Positions 25,624 to 34,773 of a stretch of DNA of 64,000 bases are shown here, piece by piece. A program made the position numbers and the translations under genes. Below the pieces are notes generated by a model. The model saw only the letters and a program-made list of their open reading frames with translations. It did no database searches and was not told the origin of the DNA. Origin of the DNA: Desulfocucumis sp964643075 (GTDB lineage Bacteria > Bacillota > Desulfotomaculia > Desulfotomaculales > Desulfocucumaceae). The stretch lies in NCBI GenBank assembly GCA_964643075.1, contig CAZXQO010000018.1, positions 20,781-84,780 on the forward strand, given 5' to 3'. How positions within the stretch are numbered: the first letter of the stretch is position 1; the number at the start of each line of letters is the position of its first letter.

Positions 25624-26718
25624 ATGGGCAGAAAAATTACCTTATCCGTTATTAAAGCAGATATCGGGGGATTTGTCGGCCATTCCAGTGTACACCCGGA
25701 AACTATGGAAACAGCCAGGGGAATTTTATCCGGCAGCCCGCTCCTGATAGATTTCCATGTAACCCATGTAGGCGACGACATTAACCTTATTATGACCCAT
25801 GAATGCGGTAAGGACAGCGGCGATATACACCAACTGGCCTGGGACACTTTTATGTCCTGTACGGCTGTAGCAAAAAAGCTTAAACTGTACGGCGCCGGGC
25901 AGGATTTGCTATCGGATGCCTTTTCAGGCAACATCAAGGGCCTGGGACCAGGTGTAGCCGAAATGGAATTTGAGGAGCGCACCAGTGAGCCGGTAATTAT
26001 CTACATGGCGGACAAAACCGAGCCGGGGGCCTGGAACCTCCCTGTTTACAAAATGTTTGCCGACCCGTTCAACACCATTGGACTGGTTATCGACCCCAAA
26101 ATGCATCAGGGCTTTTTATTCGAGGTACGGGATTTGATCGATAATAAAAAGGTTACCTTCTCCTGCCCCGAGGAGTTGTACGACATGCTGGTGTTCATCG
26201 GAGCACCGGGCCGCTATTGCATTAAGTCAGTCTACCAGAAGGGTACCAATGAAATTTGCGCCACCTCCACCACCCAGCGCCTTAATCTGATGGCCGGGCG
26301 CTACGTGGGCAAAGACGACCCGGTGCTGATCGTACGCTGCCAGAGCGGCTTCCCCGCAGTAGGCGAGGCCCTGGAGCCCTTTGCCAATCCCCACCTGGTG
26401 TCGGGCTGGATGCGCGGCTCCCACAGCGGCCCGCTGATGCCGGTACCTGTAGATCAGTCCAACCCTACCCGTTTTGACGGCCCCCCACGGGTGGTGGCCC
26501 TGGGCTTCCAGTTAGCCGACGGCAAGCTCCACGGGCCCCAGGACTTCTTCGGCGACCCGTCCTACGATCTGGCCAGGCAAAAGGCCAATGAAATAGCCAA
26601 TTACCTGCGCAGCCTGGGTCCCTTCGAGCCGCACCGCCTGCACCTGGATGAAATGGAGTACACCACCATGCCGGAAGTAAGCAAACGCCTGAAGAATCGC
26701 TTTGAAAAGCTTCGTTAG
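25624..26718 (+). CDS. Fructose-1,6-bisphosphate aldolase/phosphatase (class V FBPase)
   Basis: A 364-aa bifunctional gluconeogenic enzyme that joins DHAP and GAP and removes the 1-phosphate from the product. It is known from archaea and deep-branching or thermophilic bacteria. The N-terminus (SVIKADIGGFVGHSSVHPE) carries the metal-binding Asp and His, and HVTHVGDDINLIMTH and GPGVAEMEFEER segments are typical. Length is normal. The gene stands alone with its own promoter and two downstream hairpins. Its presence fits a lifestyle with CO2 fixation or growth on acids, where gluconeogenesis is needed. Confidence 0.94.
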   Translation: MGRKITLSVIKADIGGFVGHSSVHPETMETARGILSGSPLLIDFHVTHVGDDINLIMTHECGKDSGDIHQLAWDTFMSCTAVAKKLKLYGAGQDLLSDAFSGNIKGLGPGVAEMEFEERTSEPVIIYMADKTEPGAWNLPVYKMFADPFNTIGLVIDPKMHQGFLFEVRDLIDNKKVTFSCPEELYDMLVFIGAPGRYCIKSVYQKGTNEICATSTTQRLNLMAGRYVGKDDPVLIVRCQSGFPAVGEALEPFANPHLVSGWMRGSHSGPLMPVPVDQSNPTRFDGPPRVVALGFQLADGKLHGPQDFFGDPSYDLARQKANEIANYLRSLGPFEPHRLHLDEMEYTTMPEVSKRLKNRFEKLR

Positions 26719-26743
26719 TTAATAGTACATTTAATTTATACAT

Positions 26744-26783
26744 AGCTGAAAGTCCGTTTACCAGCGGGCTTTCAGCTTTTTAC
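26744..26783 (+). terminator. Terminator after the FBP aldolase/phosphatase gene
   Basis: GCTGAAAGTCCG/CGGGCTTTCAGC stem with TTTTT tail. A second hairpin AAGGCTCCG/CGGAGCCTT with TTTT follows at 26822..26847. Confidence 0.85.
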
Positions 26784-26874
26784 CGAGAAACCCCTATTGT
26801 TATTAAGGCCTCTTCGCACTGAAGGCTCCGGGAAATCGGAGCCTTTTGATATTAGGCCGTTCGAAAATATACAA

Positions 26875-28344
26875 CTAAACTTCCTTACAAACCGGTTTGC
26901 AGCTTCCAAGGGAACAGGCCAGTCCTGTACATCTGATACATACGATAAAACACCGCCCCCTACTGTTTACACCCTCATATATCCAATGGACATCCGGACA
27001 AACTGAGACATCGCCTTTCACTTCCTTTTCCAAAGACGCCTGAAAATCCTCAATGGATTCCAGAACACTTTCAAGCTTATATTTCCACATGCCGCAGTGG
27101 CGCCCGTCAATCTTATCCAGTGCCCGGTAAACACAATTTCCAAAACACAGAGGCAAAACATTGCAATCCCTGCACTCAGCGTGCATGGTAGTCGGATCGA
27201 AGGAAACCCATTTTAGAAGTTGGGAACTCAAGGGCACGCCCGTTTCAATATGTCCTACACGTTCCTTTTCATCTCCTACCGTGACCCAGCATTTTTGCAG
27301 ATTTCCGTCAGGTTCTACGACATAGGCCCTGTCTATCTCAGCCGCGCATAGCCCAAAGACATTGGCCGGCACTAAATAGAATTGAGGACGAAAACCTCTG
27401 CCGGAGGCTTCTTTATAAAATTGCATCTGATACTCAGCCATTTTTTTGTCGTCCAGGCACTTACTGGTGGTATCGGCACATACTTTTGCCCGCCCAATCG
27501 GCTCCACCATTCCGATATGAATCTTCACCCCGTCCTTTAACCAGGCAGTATCCAACTCATCGAGAAGATTTAAGTAGTTACCTTCGTTTTCGCGATCAAT
27601 ATTGATCCTTACGTTGATTTCCAAGTGCCGGGAAGCATCCTTAATATTATTTAATATAATATCGAATGATCCGCCGCCGTCCTTAACCGGCCTCCGGGAG
27701 TTATGTACGTCACGCGGGCCGTCGAGGGTAACCTGGCAGAAGTTCACCGCACAATCCTGCGCCAATCGCCGCGCGGTTTCGTCGTCAAGCAGCAAGCCGT
27801 TGGTTATAATGCCTGCGGAATAGGTGCAATTCAGTTCATTACACATTTCCTTGAATTTTGCGGACAAATCATATATCGTTTCTTTTTCCAGGAGAGGCTC
27901 CCCTCCGTACCACGTAACTTCCAAGCGCTTTGTTTGATCAACGTTTTCCCTGACGAATTGAAGCAGCTTGCTTTTAATCTCCGGGCTCATCTTTTTATCA
28001 GTTGTTTTTTCGTAACAATACTTACAATTCAAATTGCAGGCCGAAGTAGGCATGATGGTCAACCCGAGGACCGATGAATCATACCTGCGCCTATTCATCT
28101 GAACCTGCAGCGCTTTCAATTCGTCCAGGTCGCCGGACACTATGAAATGGGCCTTCTCCAGTTCTTTTAAAACAACCTTTTCCTGTTCACTCAGGTTATT
28201 AACCCCAGCACCAGACGATACTTTCTCATACAACCTGTAAGTTCCTTCGCTGAATGTGCCCAGGGCCCCCGAGAAAGCATTAAAAGCTGTTAGTCTATCG
28301 TCCTGTCTTTTCACAAAAAAATTATACTTTGAAGCTTTCATCAT
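26875..28344 (-). CDS. Radical SAM/SPASM peptide maturase with Cys-rich C-terminal tail
   Basis: A 489-aa radical SAM enzyme of the peptide-modifying (RiPP) type. An N-terminal leader-binding-like region covers residues about 1-95. The SAM cluster motif is CNLNCKYCYEK (about 106-116), and a SPASM domain with Cys-rich motifs covers about 305-425 (CWVTVGDEKE, CRDCNVLPLCFGNC). After the SPASM domain there is an extra tail of about 55 residues with seven Cys, the last six within CFIVCIRCTGLACSLGSC and KPVC. Such a tail looks like a peptide substrate fused to its enzyme, though that is inference. No convincing separate precursor gene lies next to it. The transcript is not obviously shared with neighbours. 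Confidence 0.82.
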   Translation of the reverse strand: MMKASKYNFFVKRQDDRLTAFNAFSGALGTFSEGTYRLYEKVSSGAGVNNLSEQEKVVLKELEKAHFIVSGDLDELKALQVQMNRRRYDSSVLGLTIMPTSACNLNCKYCYEKTTDKKMSPEIKSKLLQFVRENVDQTKRLEVTWYGGEPLLEKETIYDLSAKFKEMCNELNCTYSAGIITNGLLLDDETARRLAQDCAVNFCQVTLDGPRDVHNSRRPVKDGGGSFDIILNNIKDASRHLEINVRINIDRENEGNYLNLLDELDTAWLKDGVKIHIGMVEPIGRAKVCADTTSKCLDDKKMAEYQMQFYKEASGRGFRPQFYLVPANVFGLCAAEIDRAYVVEPDGNLQKCWVTVGDEKERVGHIETGVPLSSQLLKWVSFDPTTMHAECRDCNVLPLCFGNCVYRALDKIDGRHCGMWKYKLESVLESIEDFQASLEKEVKGDVSVCPDVHWIYEGVNSRGRCFIVCIRCTGLACSLGSCKPVCKEV

Positions 28345-28426
28345 ATTTCGCCTCTCTTACAAAAAATTGGTATTTGCTGAGCAATTTACCCAATCTTTCT
28401 ACAGAGATTATTACATTCCTGCTAGC

Positions 28427-28525
28427 TTAGACAATAAGGTCATGATGGATCCAATCCTGGATTTGCATATCAACAACCTTATTTTGAACTTTTAATATTT
28501 CTTCAAACGATGGAACTGTATTTAG
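28427..28525 (-). pseudogene. Possible remnant of a small membrane protein gene
   Basis: A short open frame from ATG at 28525 encodes about 32 aa, ending WIHHDLIV. It resembles, from memory, the N-terminal part of small Firmicute membrane proteins whose WxHHDLF segment is followed by a membrane span; here a stop cuts it off before any hydrophobic segment. The ribosome site is poor. The remainder of 28345..28708 has only the terminator hairpin. Confidence 0.3.
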
Positions 28526-28611
28526 CATTTTCGTTGCACTGCTAAATCTCCTCAAGGTTATTTCATATTTGGGTCTTTGTCCAATATTCCCCTGAACGAT
28601 AAAAAATATAA

Positions 28612-28650
28612 GGGCTCCGGTTTCAGGAGAACCGGAGCCCTTATATTTCA
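28612..28650 (-). terminator. Terminator after the DUF169 gene
   Basis: AAGGGCTCCGGTT/AACCGGAGCCCTT stem with a 7-base loop, followed on the minus strand by ATATTTTTTAT. Confidence 0.85.
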
Positions 28651-28708
28651 TCTGACGGGAAGGTATGATTTTCGGAAGCCTATGGCCTTGCCCATAAGTC
28701 CTATGTTT

Positions 28709-29488
28709 TTATCGATTCCTCTCTTTCACCTTCAGCCATTCATCCCTGGCCAGGAAGCTCTCTTCCACGTTGCTTTCCATTTCAAGGAACATATTGTAAG
28801 GTACGCTGAAGGAAAGGATATCCTTTTCCACTTGTTTGCGGGCGGAAACGTCTATGAGGCCGATGACCCCCCTCGGGTTATCCGACTTCCCTTCATTGAA
28901 AGGAATGATGCAAACGCTGTGGCAGCCTGCTCCCCAGGGGACGAAAACGTTGTCGCCGCCGTGCCTGGCGTAGTTGGCCAGTACCACCAGGGCGGAAATC
29001 TGGTCCGGGGTGGCCAGGAAAACCACTACCTCCGGTTTTTCACCGGATAAGAGTTTCTCCAGCGGTTTAAATACCACGTACTCAGTGGGAACATCGTAAT
29101 AGGGGAGCGCGTCGGCAAAGGATTTAGCGAATTCCGGGGTTTTCTTGTACGCTTCGCCATGGCTTAGGGCGGGCCAATTTCTTACCACGTTTTTACCCAT
29201 TTCGCTCTGGCAGAATTCTTTGTTGCCCACAGACAGGAAATACTCGATACCCCCCGGAAAACCAATATAGGTGTTGCCGAAGCCGAGGCCGGAACCTCCT
29301 CCGACGCAGCCGTAGGTCTTACGGTCAAAAACCGCCGTCCGCCCCTTGGCTGCCGCATTCAGCATGGCCACCACACAGCCCCAGCGGCCTTCCTTGAACT
29401 GGAGCGCCCCTTCGGGCTTTTCATCGGTGAATACAATGGCTACGGGAAAATACCTCAGGTTAACAGCCTCCGCGATCTTGCTTTTCAT
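28709..29488 (-). CDS. DUF169 domain protein
   Basis: A 259-aa DUF169 protein. Diagnostic segments are LRYFPVAIVFTDEKP near the N-terminus, GCVVAMLNAAAKGRTAVF, a Gly-rich CVGGGSGLGFG and, near the C-terminus, FSVPYNMFLEME. The family is frequent in anaerobes and its function is unsettled. It lies 28 bases downstream of an MBL hydrolase and may share its transcript. Confidence 0.88.
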   Translation of the reverse strand: MKSKIAEAVNLRYFPVAIVFTDEKPEGALQFKEGRWGCVVAMLNAAAKGRTAVFDRKTYGCVGGGSGLGFGNTYIGFPGGIEYFLSVGNKEFCQSEMGKNVVRNWPALSHGEAYKKTPEFAKSFADALPYYDVPTEYVVFKPLEKLLSGEKPEVVVFLATPDQISALVVLANYARHGGDNVFVPWGAGCHSVCIIPFNEGKSDNPRGVIGLIDVSARKQVEKDILSFSVPYNMFLEMESNVEESFLARDEWLKVKERNR

Positions 29489-29516
29489 TTCAATTCACCT
29501 CTAATAACTTAATAAC

Positions 29517-30512
29517 CTAGTTACCCGGTACCTTTTTTCTAAGATATTGCATTATTCCTCCTGCAGAATGCTTGACCATGTCGACCTGAAATTCCCACTC
29601 CTGTTTCATTGCTGCATCCATTCCATCCAAATGTTTTTTCCGCCCCAGCAAACCCTTACGAATGTAATTCTCCATTTCAAGTGCATACACTTCTAAAGCA
29701 CTATCCTCTTGAATACCCTGTACCCCTCCTCTTTGTTCTATATAGGTTTTACCCGACTCTATAAATATACCAAGTTGCCCTATAACATTTTCAATCAGCA
29801 ATTGAGGCGGCCGCCCCACACCAAAATGGGTGAAATAGATTTGTTCAATATTACTCATCGCCACCCTGAAAAGGGATTTAAACAGCAACTCCCCGTTACA
29901 ATCAGGCGCCGGTGTCGCAATACGTATCACCGGCCGTCCAAGCAGTTTGGTAAGACCGGAGGCATATACTCCCAGGGCATCCCCGCTGAATACCCCGTTA
30001 GTTAAGGCGTCATAATAACAGACATGGTTTTTGGCATGCCCCGGTGTTTCCCATATTTCAATTTTTCTATCTCCCAAATCAATCATATCACCTTCTTTAG
30101 CACCGAGGACCCTTTCCTCGTCTACAGGCAATACTTCCCCGTACTGTTCCATCTTTTCCTTACCCCAAAACTCAGTTGCTCCGGCAATTAATCTTGAAGG
30201 GTCAATCATATGCCTGGCTCCCTTGGGATGAACAACAAGCCGGGCTTCTTTAAAATGTTTTGCCAGCAGGCCCAGGCCGCCGGCATGATCCAGGTGAATA
30301 TGTGTTACGGCTATAAATTTCAATTGCTCAGGTTTTAGCCCCAATTGACTGACAGCTTCCAGAATAACCCCCGCTGAACTGGCCGGCCCTGTTTCCACCA
30401 GCATCCAGCCGTCTTTCCCCCGCACCAAATACCCGGCGGTCCTGCCCACGTAACCGCACTCTTTTAAATCTACCTGAAAAATATCCCCATTAAGCTCTAC
30501 AATTTCAGCCAT
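29517..30512 (-). CDS. MBL-fold metallo-hydrolase
   Basis: A 331-aa metallo-beta-lactamase fold protein. The metal ligands are THIHLDHAGG (residues about 70-79), a His in TPGHAKNH (about 158) and the Asp in FSGDALG (about 175). A C-terminal helical extension of about 110 residues follows the MBL core. The substrate is not predictable; thioester or lactone hydrolysis would fit the neighbouring acyl-CoA synthetase but is only a guess. GGAGG lies 6-10 bases before the ATG. Confidence 0.88.
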   Translation of the reverse strand: MAEIVELNGDIFQVDLKECGYVGRTAGYLVRGKDGWMLVETGPASSAGVILEAVSQLGLKPEQLKFIAVTHIHLDHAGGLGLLAKHFKEARLVVHPKGARHMIDPSRLIAGATEFWGKEKMEQYGEVLPVDEERVLGAKEGDMIDLGDRKIEIWETPGHAKNHVCYYDALTNGVFSGDALGVYASGLTKLLGRPVIRIATPAPDCNGELLFKSLFRVAMSNIEQIYFTHFGVGRPPQLLIENVIGQLGIFIESGKTYIEQRGGVQGIQEDSALEVYALEMENYIRKGLLGRKKHLDGMDAAMKQEWEFQVDMVKHSAGGIMQYLRKKVPGN

Positions 30513-30639
30513 GTATTTTACGCCTCCTATTGATCCTGATTATTAACTCTCATTATAATCGATAAGTAGATAAAAAACCTTCATTCATCCTCAACACTCC
30601 CTCAAGAGGCATTTAGTCTTTAAAGAATAAGTTAATAAG

Positions 30640-32808
30640 TTAGGTGCCTAAGCCCTTTCTCACCACCAGTAGGGCGTCGGCGGCTTTTATCCCCCTGGGA
30701 TACACAATAAGGGGATTTATATCCAGTTCTTCAATGCTGTCTCTGTAGTCCGTGATCAGGGCGGATACTTTTAGAATCACGTCGGCAATGGCTGCGGTAT
30801 CCGCCGGAGGTTTACCCCGGACACCCTTTAGCACTGCGAAACCCTTGATTTCCTCAATCATGTCCGAGGCATCTCCGGGGCTTACCGGGGCCACCCTGAA
30901 GGAGACATCCTTGAGAACTTCCACAAAAATACCTCCCAGGCCGAACATGATTACGGGACCGAAGGCAGGGTCCCTGGTTACGCCGACAATAACCTCGGTT
31001 CCTTCGGACAGCATTTCCTGCACCGAAACGCCGTTTATCCGGGCATCCGGTTTATATTTCCGGGCGTTCGAGATAACCTCGTGATAGGCTGCCCGCACTT
31101 CGTCGTCGTTTTTCAGGTTTAGTTTCACACTACCGGCCTCGGTTTTATGGAGAATATCGGGAGAATCCACCTTCAGCACCACCGGATAGCCAATGGTTCC
31201 GGCCCGGCTTACAGCCTCACCGGCAGAAGTCGCCATAGCTTCCCGGGTTACAGGAATGCCGTATTTTTCGAGAACGGCCTTGGCTGCGCTTTCACTGAGG
31301 GTCTCACCGGGTTTTAAGAGGCCGCTCAAGTCCGGCTTTTTCACGCCGGGAGCCTGCACGCGATATTTATCCTGTTTCCTTTTTTGCAAAGTTTCGTAAT
31401 AAGTTACCATTTGTGATACGGCCTTAATGTTTTCATGCCAATCAAACACAAGGTGCATGCCGGCCCGGAGAAGTTCCCTTCCTCCAGAGTCCATCTCACT
31501 CCCCGGCTGGACAAAATATGATACCAGCATAAACTTGTCTGTATTTTTTTGGATATGGTAATAAAAATCGATAAATTCCCTGATTAAAGGGTCCGAGGAA
31601 TCAAAACCCTGAAAATTCATACCGGTAAGAATTATATCCACATCCGGATCATCACTTACGATTTTAAGAGATTCCAATAGCAACTCGGGCCTTGTCATCA
31701 CCGCCGCGGTAAGATCAACGGGGTTCTGGGTGGAGGCAAAGGCCGGCAATATACTATCCAGCCTGTCCCTGGTTTCTTGCCGCAGTGGAACAACGTTAAG
31801 TCCCAGTGTTTCACAACAATCGGAAAGAGTCACCCCGCGTCCTCCCGAGCCGCTGACGATGGCGACGTTCCTTCCTTTCGGCGGTTTCCCCATCTGAAAA
31901 AGAGGGGCAAAGTAAATTACTTCAGTATGCAGGTTTATCCTGATCATGCCTGTCTGCTTAAAAAAGGCCTCATATATCCTGTCGGACCCGGCCAGGGAGC
32001 CCGTATGCGAAGCTGCGGCCCTGCTGCCGGCTGCGGTGTGTCCCGCTTTCATGATTAAAACCGGCTTTTCCTTCCTGAGGGCTTCTTCCGCCACCCTGCG
32101 CAGTTTTACAGTGTCCTTGGCCCCCTCCATATATCCACCCACCAGTTTTGTACCCGGGTCGTGGATCATATATTCCAGGAAATCGGCAAATTCCAGGTCC
32201 GCCTCGTTGCCCACGCTCACGAAGTAGCTGAAACCCACGCCATTAAAAAGACAGTCGTTATAAATCAATGTTCCAAAAGTTCCACTCTGGGTGACGAATC
32301 CTAACACCCTGGGCTCAACCGGGGGCAGGTCAGCCACGGGGGCAAAGGTCGCCATTACTCCGTTATTGGCGTTGAGAAGCCCCACACAGTTTGGTCCCGC
32401 CAGGCGCAGGCCTGTTTTTCCGGCCAGTTCGGTTAACCGTTTCTGTAAAGCTATACCCTCCGGGCCCACTTCGGCAAAACCGGCGCTGAAAATAACGGCA
32501 GCCCTTATTCCTTTGGCCACACACTCCTCCAAGGTGTGGTACACATCAGCGGCAACGACACTAACAATGGCCAGGTCAACCTTTTCCGGTATGTCCAGCA
32601 CGGAAGGGTAACATTTTAGCTCGTTAATACTTTCGCGAGCGGGGTTGACCGGAAATATTTTCCCTTTGTAGCCCTTGTTTAATAGAAATACTATCGGAAT
32701 TCCCCCGGGTTTATTGGGATTGCTGGAGGCACCTATAACGGCAATGGATTCCGGATAAAAAAATTTCTCCAGGGCACATATAGGATTTTGCGTTTGGTTC
32801 ATTTCCAT
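30640..32808 (-). CDS. ADP-forming acetate--CoA ligase, fused alpha/beta subunits
   Basis: A 722-aa enzyme that interconverts acyl-CoA and acid with ATP formation. The N-terminal part (about 15-470) holds the CoA-binding Rossmann domain (SIAVIGASSNPNKPG) and two succinyl-CoA ligase-like domains with the phospho-His in SHTGSLAGSD. The C-terminal part (about 490-720) is an ATP-grasp domain (YGIPVTREAMA, YPVVLKVDSPDILHKTEAG split). This is the single-chain arrangement. The start is ATG at 32808 with GAGAGGTG upstream; the frame is open 11 codons further. It may support energy conservation from acyl-CoA in this anaerobe. 32842..33058 shows no gene. Confidence 0.92.
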   Translation of the reverse strand: MEMNQTQNPICALEKFFYPESIAVIGASSNPNKPGGIPIVFLLNKGYKGKIFPVNPARESINELKCYPSVLDIPEKVDLAIVSVVAADVYHTLEECVAKGIRAAVIFSAGFAEVGPEGIALQKRLTELAGKTGLRLAGPNCVGLLNANNGVMATFAPVADLPPVEPRVLGFVTQSGTFGTLIYNDCLFNGVGFSYFVSVGNEADLEFADFLEYMIHDPGTKLVGGYMEGAKDTVKLRRVAEEALRKEKPVLIMKAGHTAAGSRAAASHTGSLAGSDRIYEAFFKQTGMIRINLHTEVIYFAPLFQMGKPPKGRNVAIVSGSGGRGVTLSDCCETLGLNVVPLRQETRDRLDSILPAFASTQNPVDLTAAVMTRPELLLESLKIVSDDPDVDIILTGMNFQGFDSSDPLIREFIDFYYHIQKNTDKFMLVSYFVQPGSEMDSGGRELLRAGMHLVFDWHENIKAVSQMVTYYETLQKRKQDKYRVQAPGVKKPDLSGLLKPGETLSESAAKAVLEKYGIPVTREAMATSAGEAVSRAGTIGYPVVLKVDSPDILHKTEAGSVKLNLKNDDEVRAAYHEVISNARKYKPDARINGVSVQEMLSEGTEVIVGVTRDPAFGPVIMFGLGGIFVEVLKDVSFRVAPVSPGDASDMIEEIKGFAVLKGVRGKPPADTAAIADVILKVSALITDYRDSIEELDINPLIVYPRGIKAADALLVVRKGLGT

Positions 32809-33058
32809 AAACACCTCTCTTATGAAATACGTACCTAGCAAGAATCATACCTTTTGCACAATAAACAAATATAAACCTTAATGACCCTGTCTCTTTAATT
32901 ATTTTTAACCGGTAAGATTTCGACATATTTTCTTTTTAAACCTGCTTTTGTTTAAATATTTACTATGTTCAGACATTTTTGAAAACGGCAGATGTTTATA
33001 GCATGCACATTGCGGTTCAATTTTCCTGACACTATAGCATTATTAAAAAATTAAAAAT

Positions 33059-33086
33059 GCGACAGGGGAGCGGTTCTCTCTGTCGC
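33059..33086 (-). terminator. Terminator of the benzimidazole/cobalamin operon
   Basis: GCGACAG/CTGTCGC stem with an extended imperfect inner stem, followed on the minus strand by ATTTTTAATTTTTT. It lies about 100 bases after the last gene of the operon. Confidence 0.8.
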
Positions 33087-33185
33087 GTTGCCTGGGGAAA
33101 TAAATAGGGTTGGTAATAATTTAAAAACACCCAAAACTATACCTGAGTGGTGATAAAGTTCAGCATAACAGGTTAAACGCCGGAA

Positions 33186-34772
33186 TCAGGGACAAGAACC
33201 GGTCGCCTGTTCATATCCCTCTGTAAAGGTGTTATTCATCTCCTGCTCAGCTTCAGAAATCAAATCTGCGATGTCCTCCGGAGTGAATTGTTTTCCGGAC
33301 TCCAATTGATGTAAAGCATCTGTAAAATATTTAATCAGGACACTGTTTAATTTCGCATAAAGCAACTGTGCCTCTTTTGGCTCTTCTTCCTTCCCGCTCC
33401 ATATGCCATCCATCTTGACAAAAAGAAAATTGGTAATCCCGCTCATGATTTGTGCCAATGCAGCAACCTGCCGGTCGGCAAAACTAGCCGTTCCTTCATA
33501 GGTGGTGGAAAATAGTTTCAGCCGCCCTTCCTCCTGCAGTTTGTGGTAAGCCCGGGTGCCCTGCAGGATAATTTGCGGGTGATAAAGTACATTGGCAGTA
33601 ATGGCTAAATCCTCAAGCAAATCATTCCTTTGCAAAAACTCAAGGTTTATGCGGATGTCTTCCAGGGAGGAATCAGGCTCAAACATAATAAAACCCACAT
33701 TGGGCGCTATCCCATACAGCCGGAGAATCTTCAGCGCTTTTTCATTTTGGGCCACAGTGGTCATTTTGTTCAACCGTCTAAGCGACTCATCCTTCCCACC
33801 TTCCAGGCCGATCAGTATGTGGCGCAAACCCGCTTTTACAAGGGCGCTGATGGTTTGCTCATGAATATCGTTAACCCGGGCCTCAATACCGAATCGAATG
33901 TTGCGCTCCTTTAGTAGGGAGGCCAACCGGAGCGCCCGGTCCTGGCCCTGCTGGCCGGGGCCAAAAAAGTTCGGATCGACAAAATAGAAGTCCCTTTTCC
34001 CAAATTCAGCCATCAGCCGGTCAATCTCCGCCACAATATTCTCCGGACTACGCCCCCGCCACCGGGAAGAACCGGGGACATTCCTCTGACCCCCAAAGCC
34101 AGGCTCTAAAGAGAGGTGTGTCCCCTTTCCGCTGTAATAGGGATTGATATAACAAAAAGTGCATCCCCCATAGCACCCCCGGCTGCCTTCTATGTTGATT
34201 TCCGGCAAACGCAGCAAGGCTTTTGTTCGGACAGGGAATGGCAGCAGGTCCAGGTTCGCCACAGGCTCCCTGCGCTGTGCACAGATAGTGCCGGAACTGT
34301 CCTGCCAGGCCAGCCCGGGAATCTCTTGCAGATCTGCCCCGGGATCAGGCTTCTCCGCCAGCCGGGCAAAGGTAAATTCCGGCTCTCCCAAAATGACTGC
34401 GCCGATGGCCTGGCAGTGCCGAAAGATCTCCTCAAAGGCAAAGGTGGGATAAAACCCAAACGCAACAATAAAGGGAGTGTTTCCCCCGTCCTTGATTTTT
34501 CTCAGGAAATCAAAAAGATCTTCATCCCGCTCCCAGTGATATACCATGTGAACGCCTATAATATCCGGCCCGAACGCGCTTACCACCCGGTGGATTTCAT
34601 CATACGATAGACCGTCGAGGAACCCCTCCACGATGGTAACCTCATGTCCCCGGCTTGCCAGCATACCGGCAACATAACCGGTAATGAGGCATGAGGACAA
34701 CGGGGTATTGGCAATATCATTGCACCGCACGTGAGCGATTTTGCGCGGGTGCTCCAGCAAAAGGATTTTCAT
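33186..34772 (-). CDS. B12-binding radical SAM protein, BzaE-like, with an in-frame repeat insertion
   Basis: A 528-aa protein with an N-terminal cobalamin-binding domain (about 5-150) and a radical SAM core with CYGGCTFC (about 203-210). By place in the operon it matches BzaE, a methylase of anaerobic dimethylbenzimidazole synthesis. Just after the cluster motif, a GGGGACACACC repeat (34074..34125) reads through in frame and adds about 18 residues, from GTHLSLEPGFGG to QRNVPG. Related enzymes run directly from the Tyr-rich strand to the RxWRxRSPENIV segment. Whether the enzyme still works is unknown. ATG at 34772 lies one base after the stop of the upstream gene. Confidence 0.8.
   Translation of the reverse strand: MKILLLEHPRKIAHVRCNDIANTPLSSCLITGYVAGMLASRGHEVTIVEGFLDGLSYDEIHRVVSAFGPDIIGVHMVYHWERDEDLFDFLRKIKDGGNTPFIVAFGFYPTFAFEEIFRHCQAIGAVILGEPEFTFARLAEKPDPGADLQEIPGLAWQDSSGTICAQRREPVANLDLLPFPVRTKALLRLPEINIEGSRGCYGGCTFCYINPYYSGKGTHLSLEPGFGGQRNVPGSSRWRGRSPENIVAEIDRLMAEFGKRDFYFVDPNFFGPGQQGQDRALRLASLLKERNIRFGIEARVNDIHEQTISALVKAGLRHILIGLEGGKDESLRRLNKMTTVAQNEKALKILRLYGIAPNVGFIMFEPDSSLEDIRINLEFLQRNDLLEDLAITANVLYHPQIILQGTRAYHKLQEEGRLKLFSTTYEGTASFADRQVAALAQIMSGITNFLFVKMDGIWSGKEEEPKEAQLLYAKLNSVLIKYFTDALHQLESGKQFTPEDIADLISEAEQEMNNTFTEGYEQATGSCP
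34074..34125 (-). repeat. GGGGACACACC palindromic repeat inside a coding sequence
   Basis: A 52-base copy on the minus strand, starting GGGGACACACCTCTCTTTAG and ending CAGAGGAATGTCCCC. It lies fully within the BzaE-like gene, where the reading frame passes through it without a stop. Confidence 0.87.
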
Positions 34773-34773
34773 T

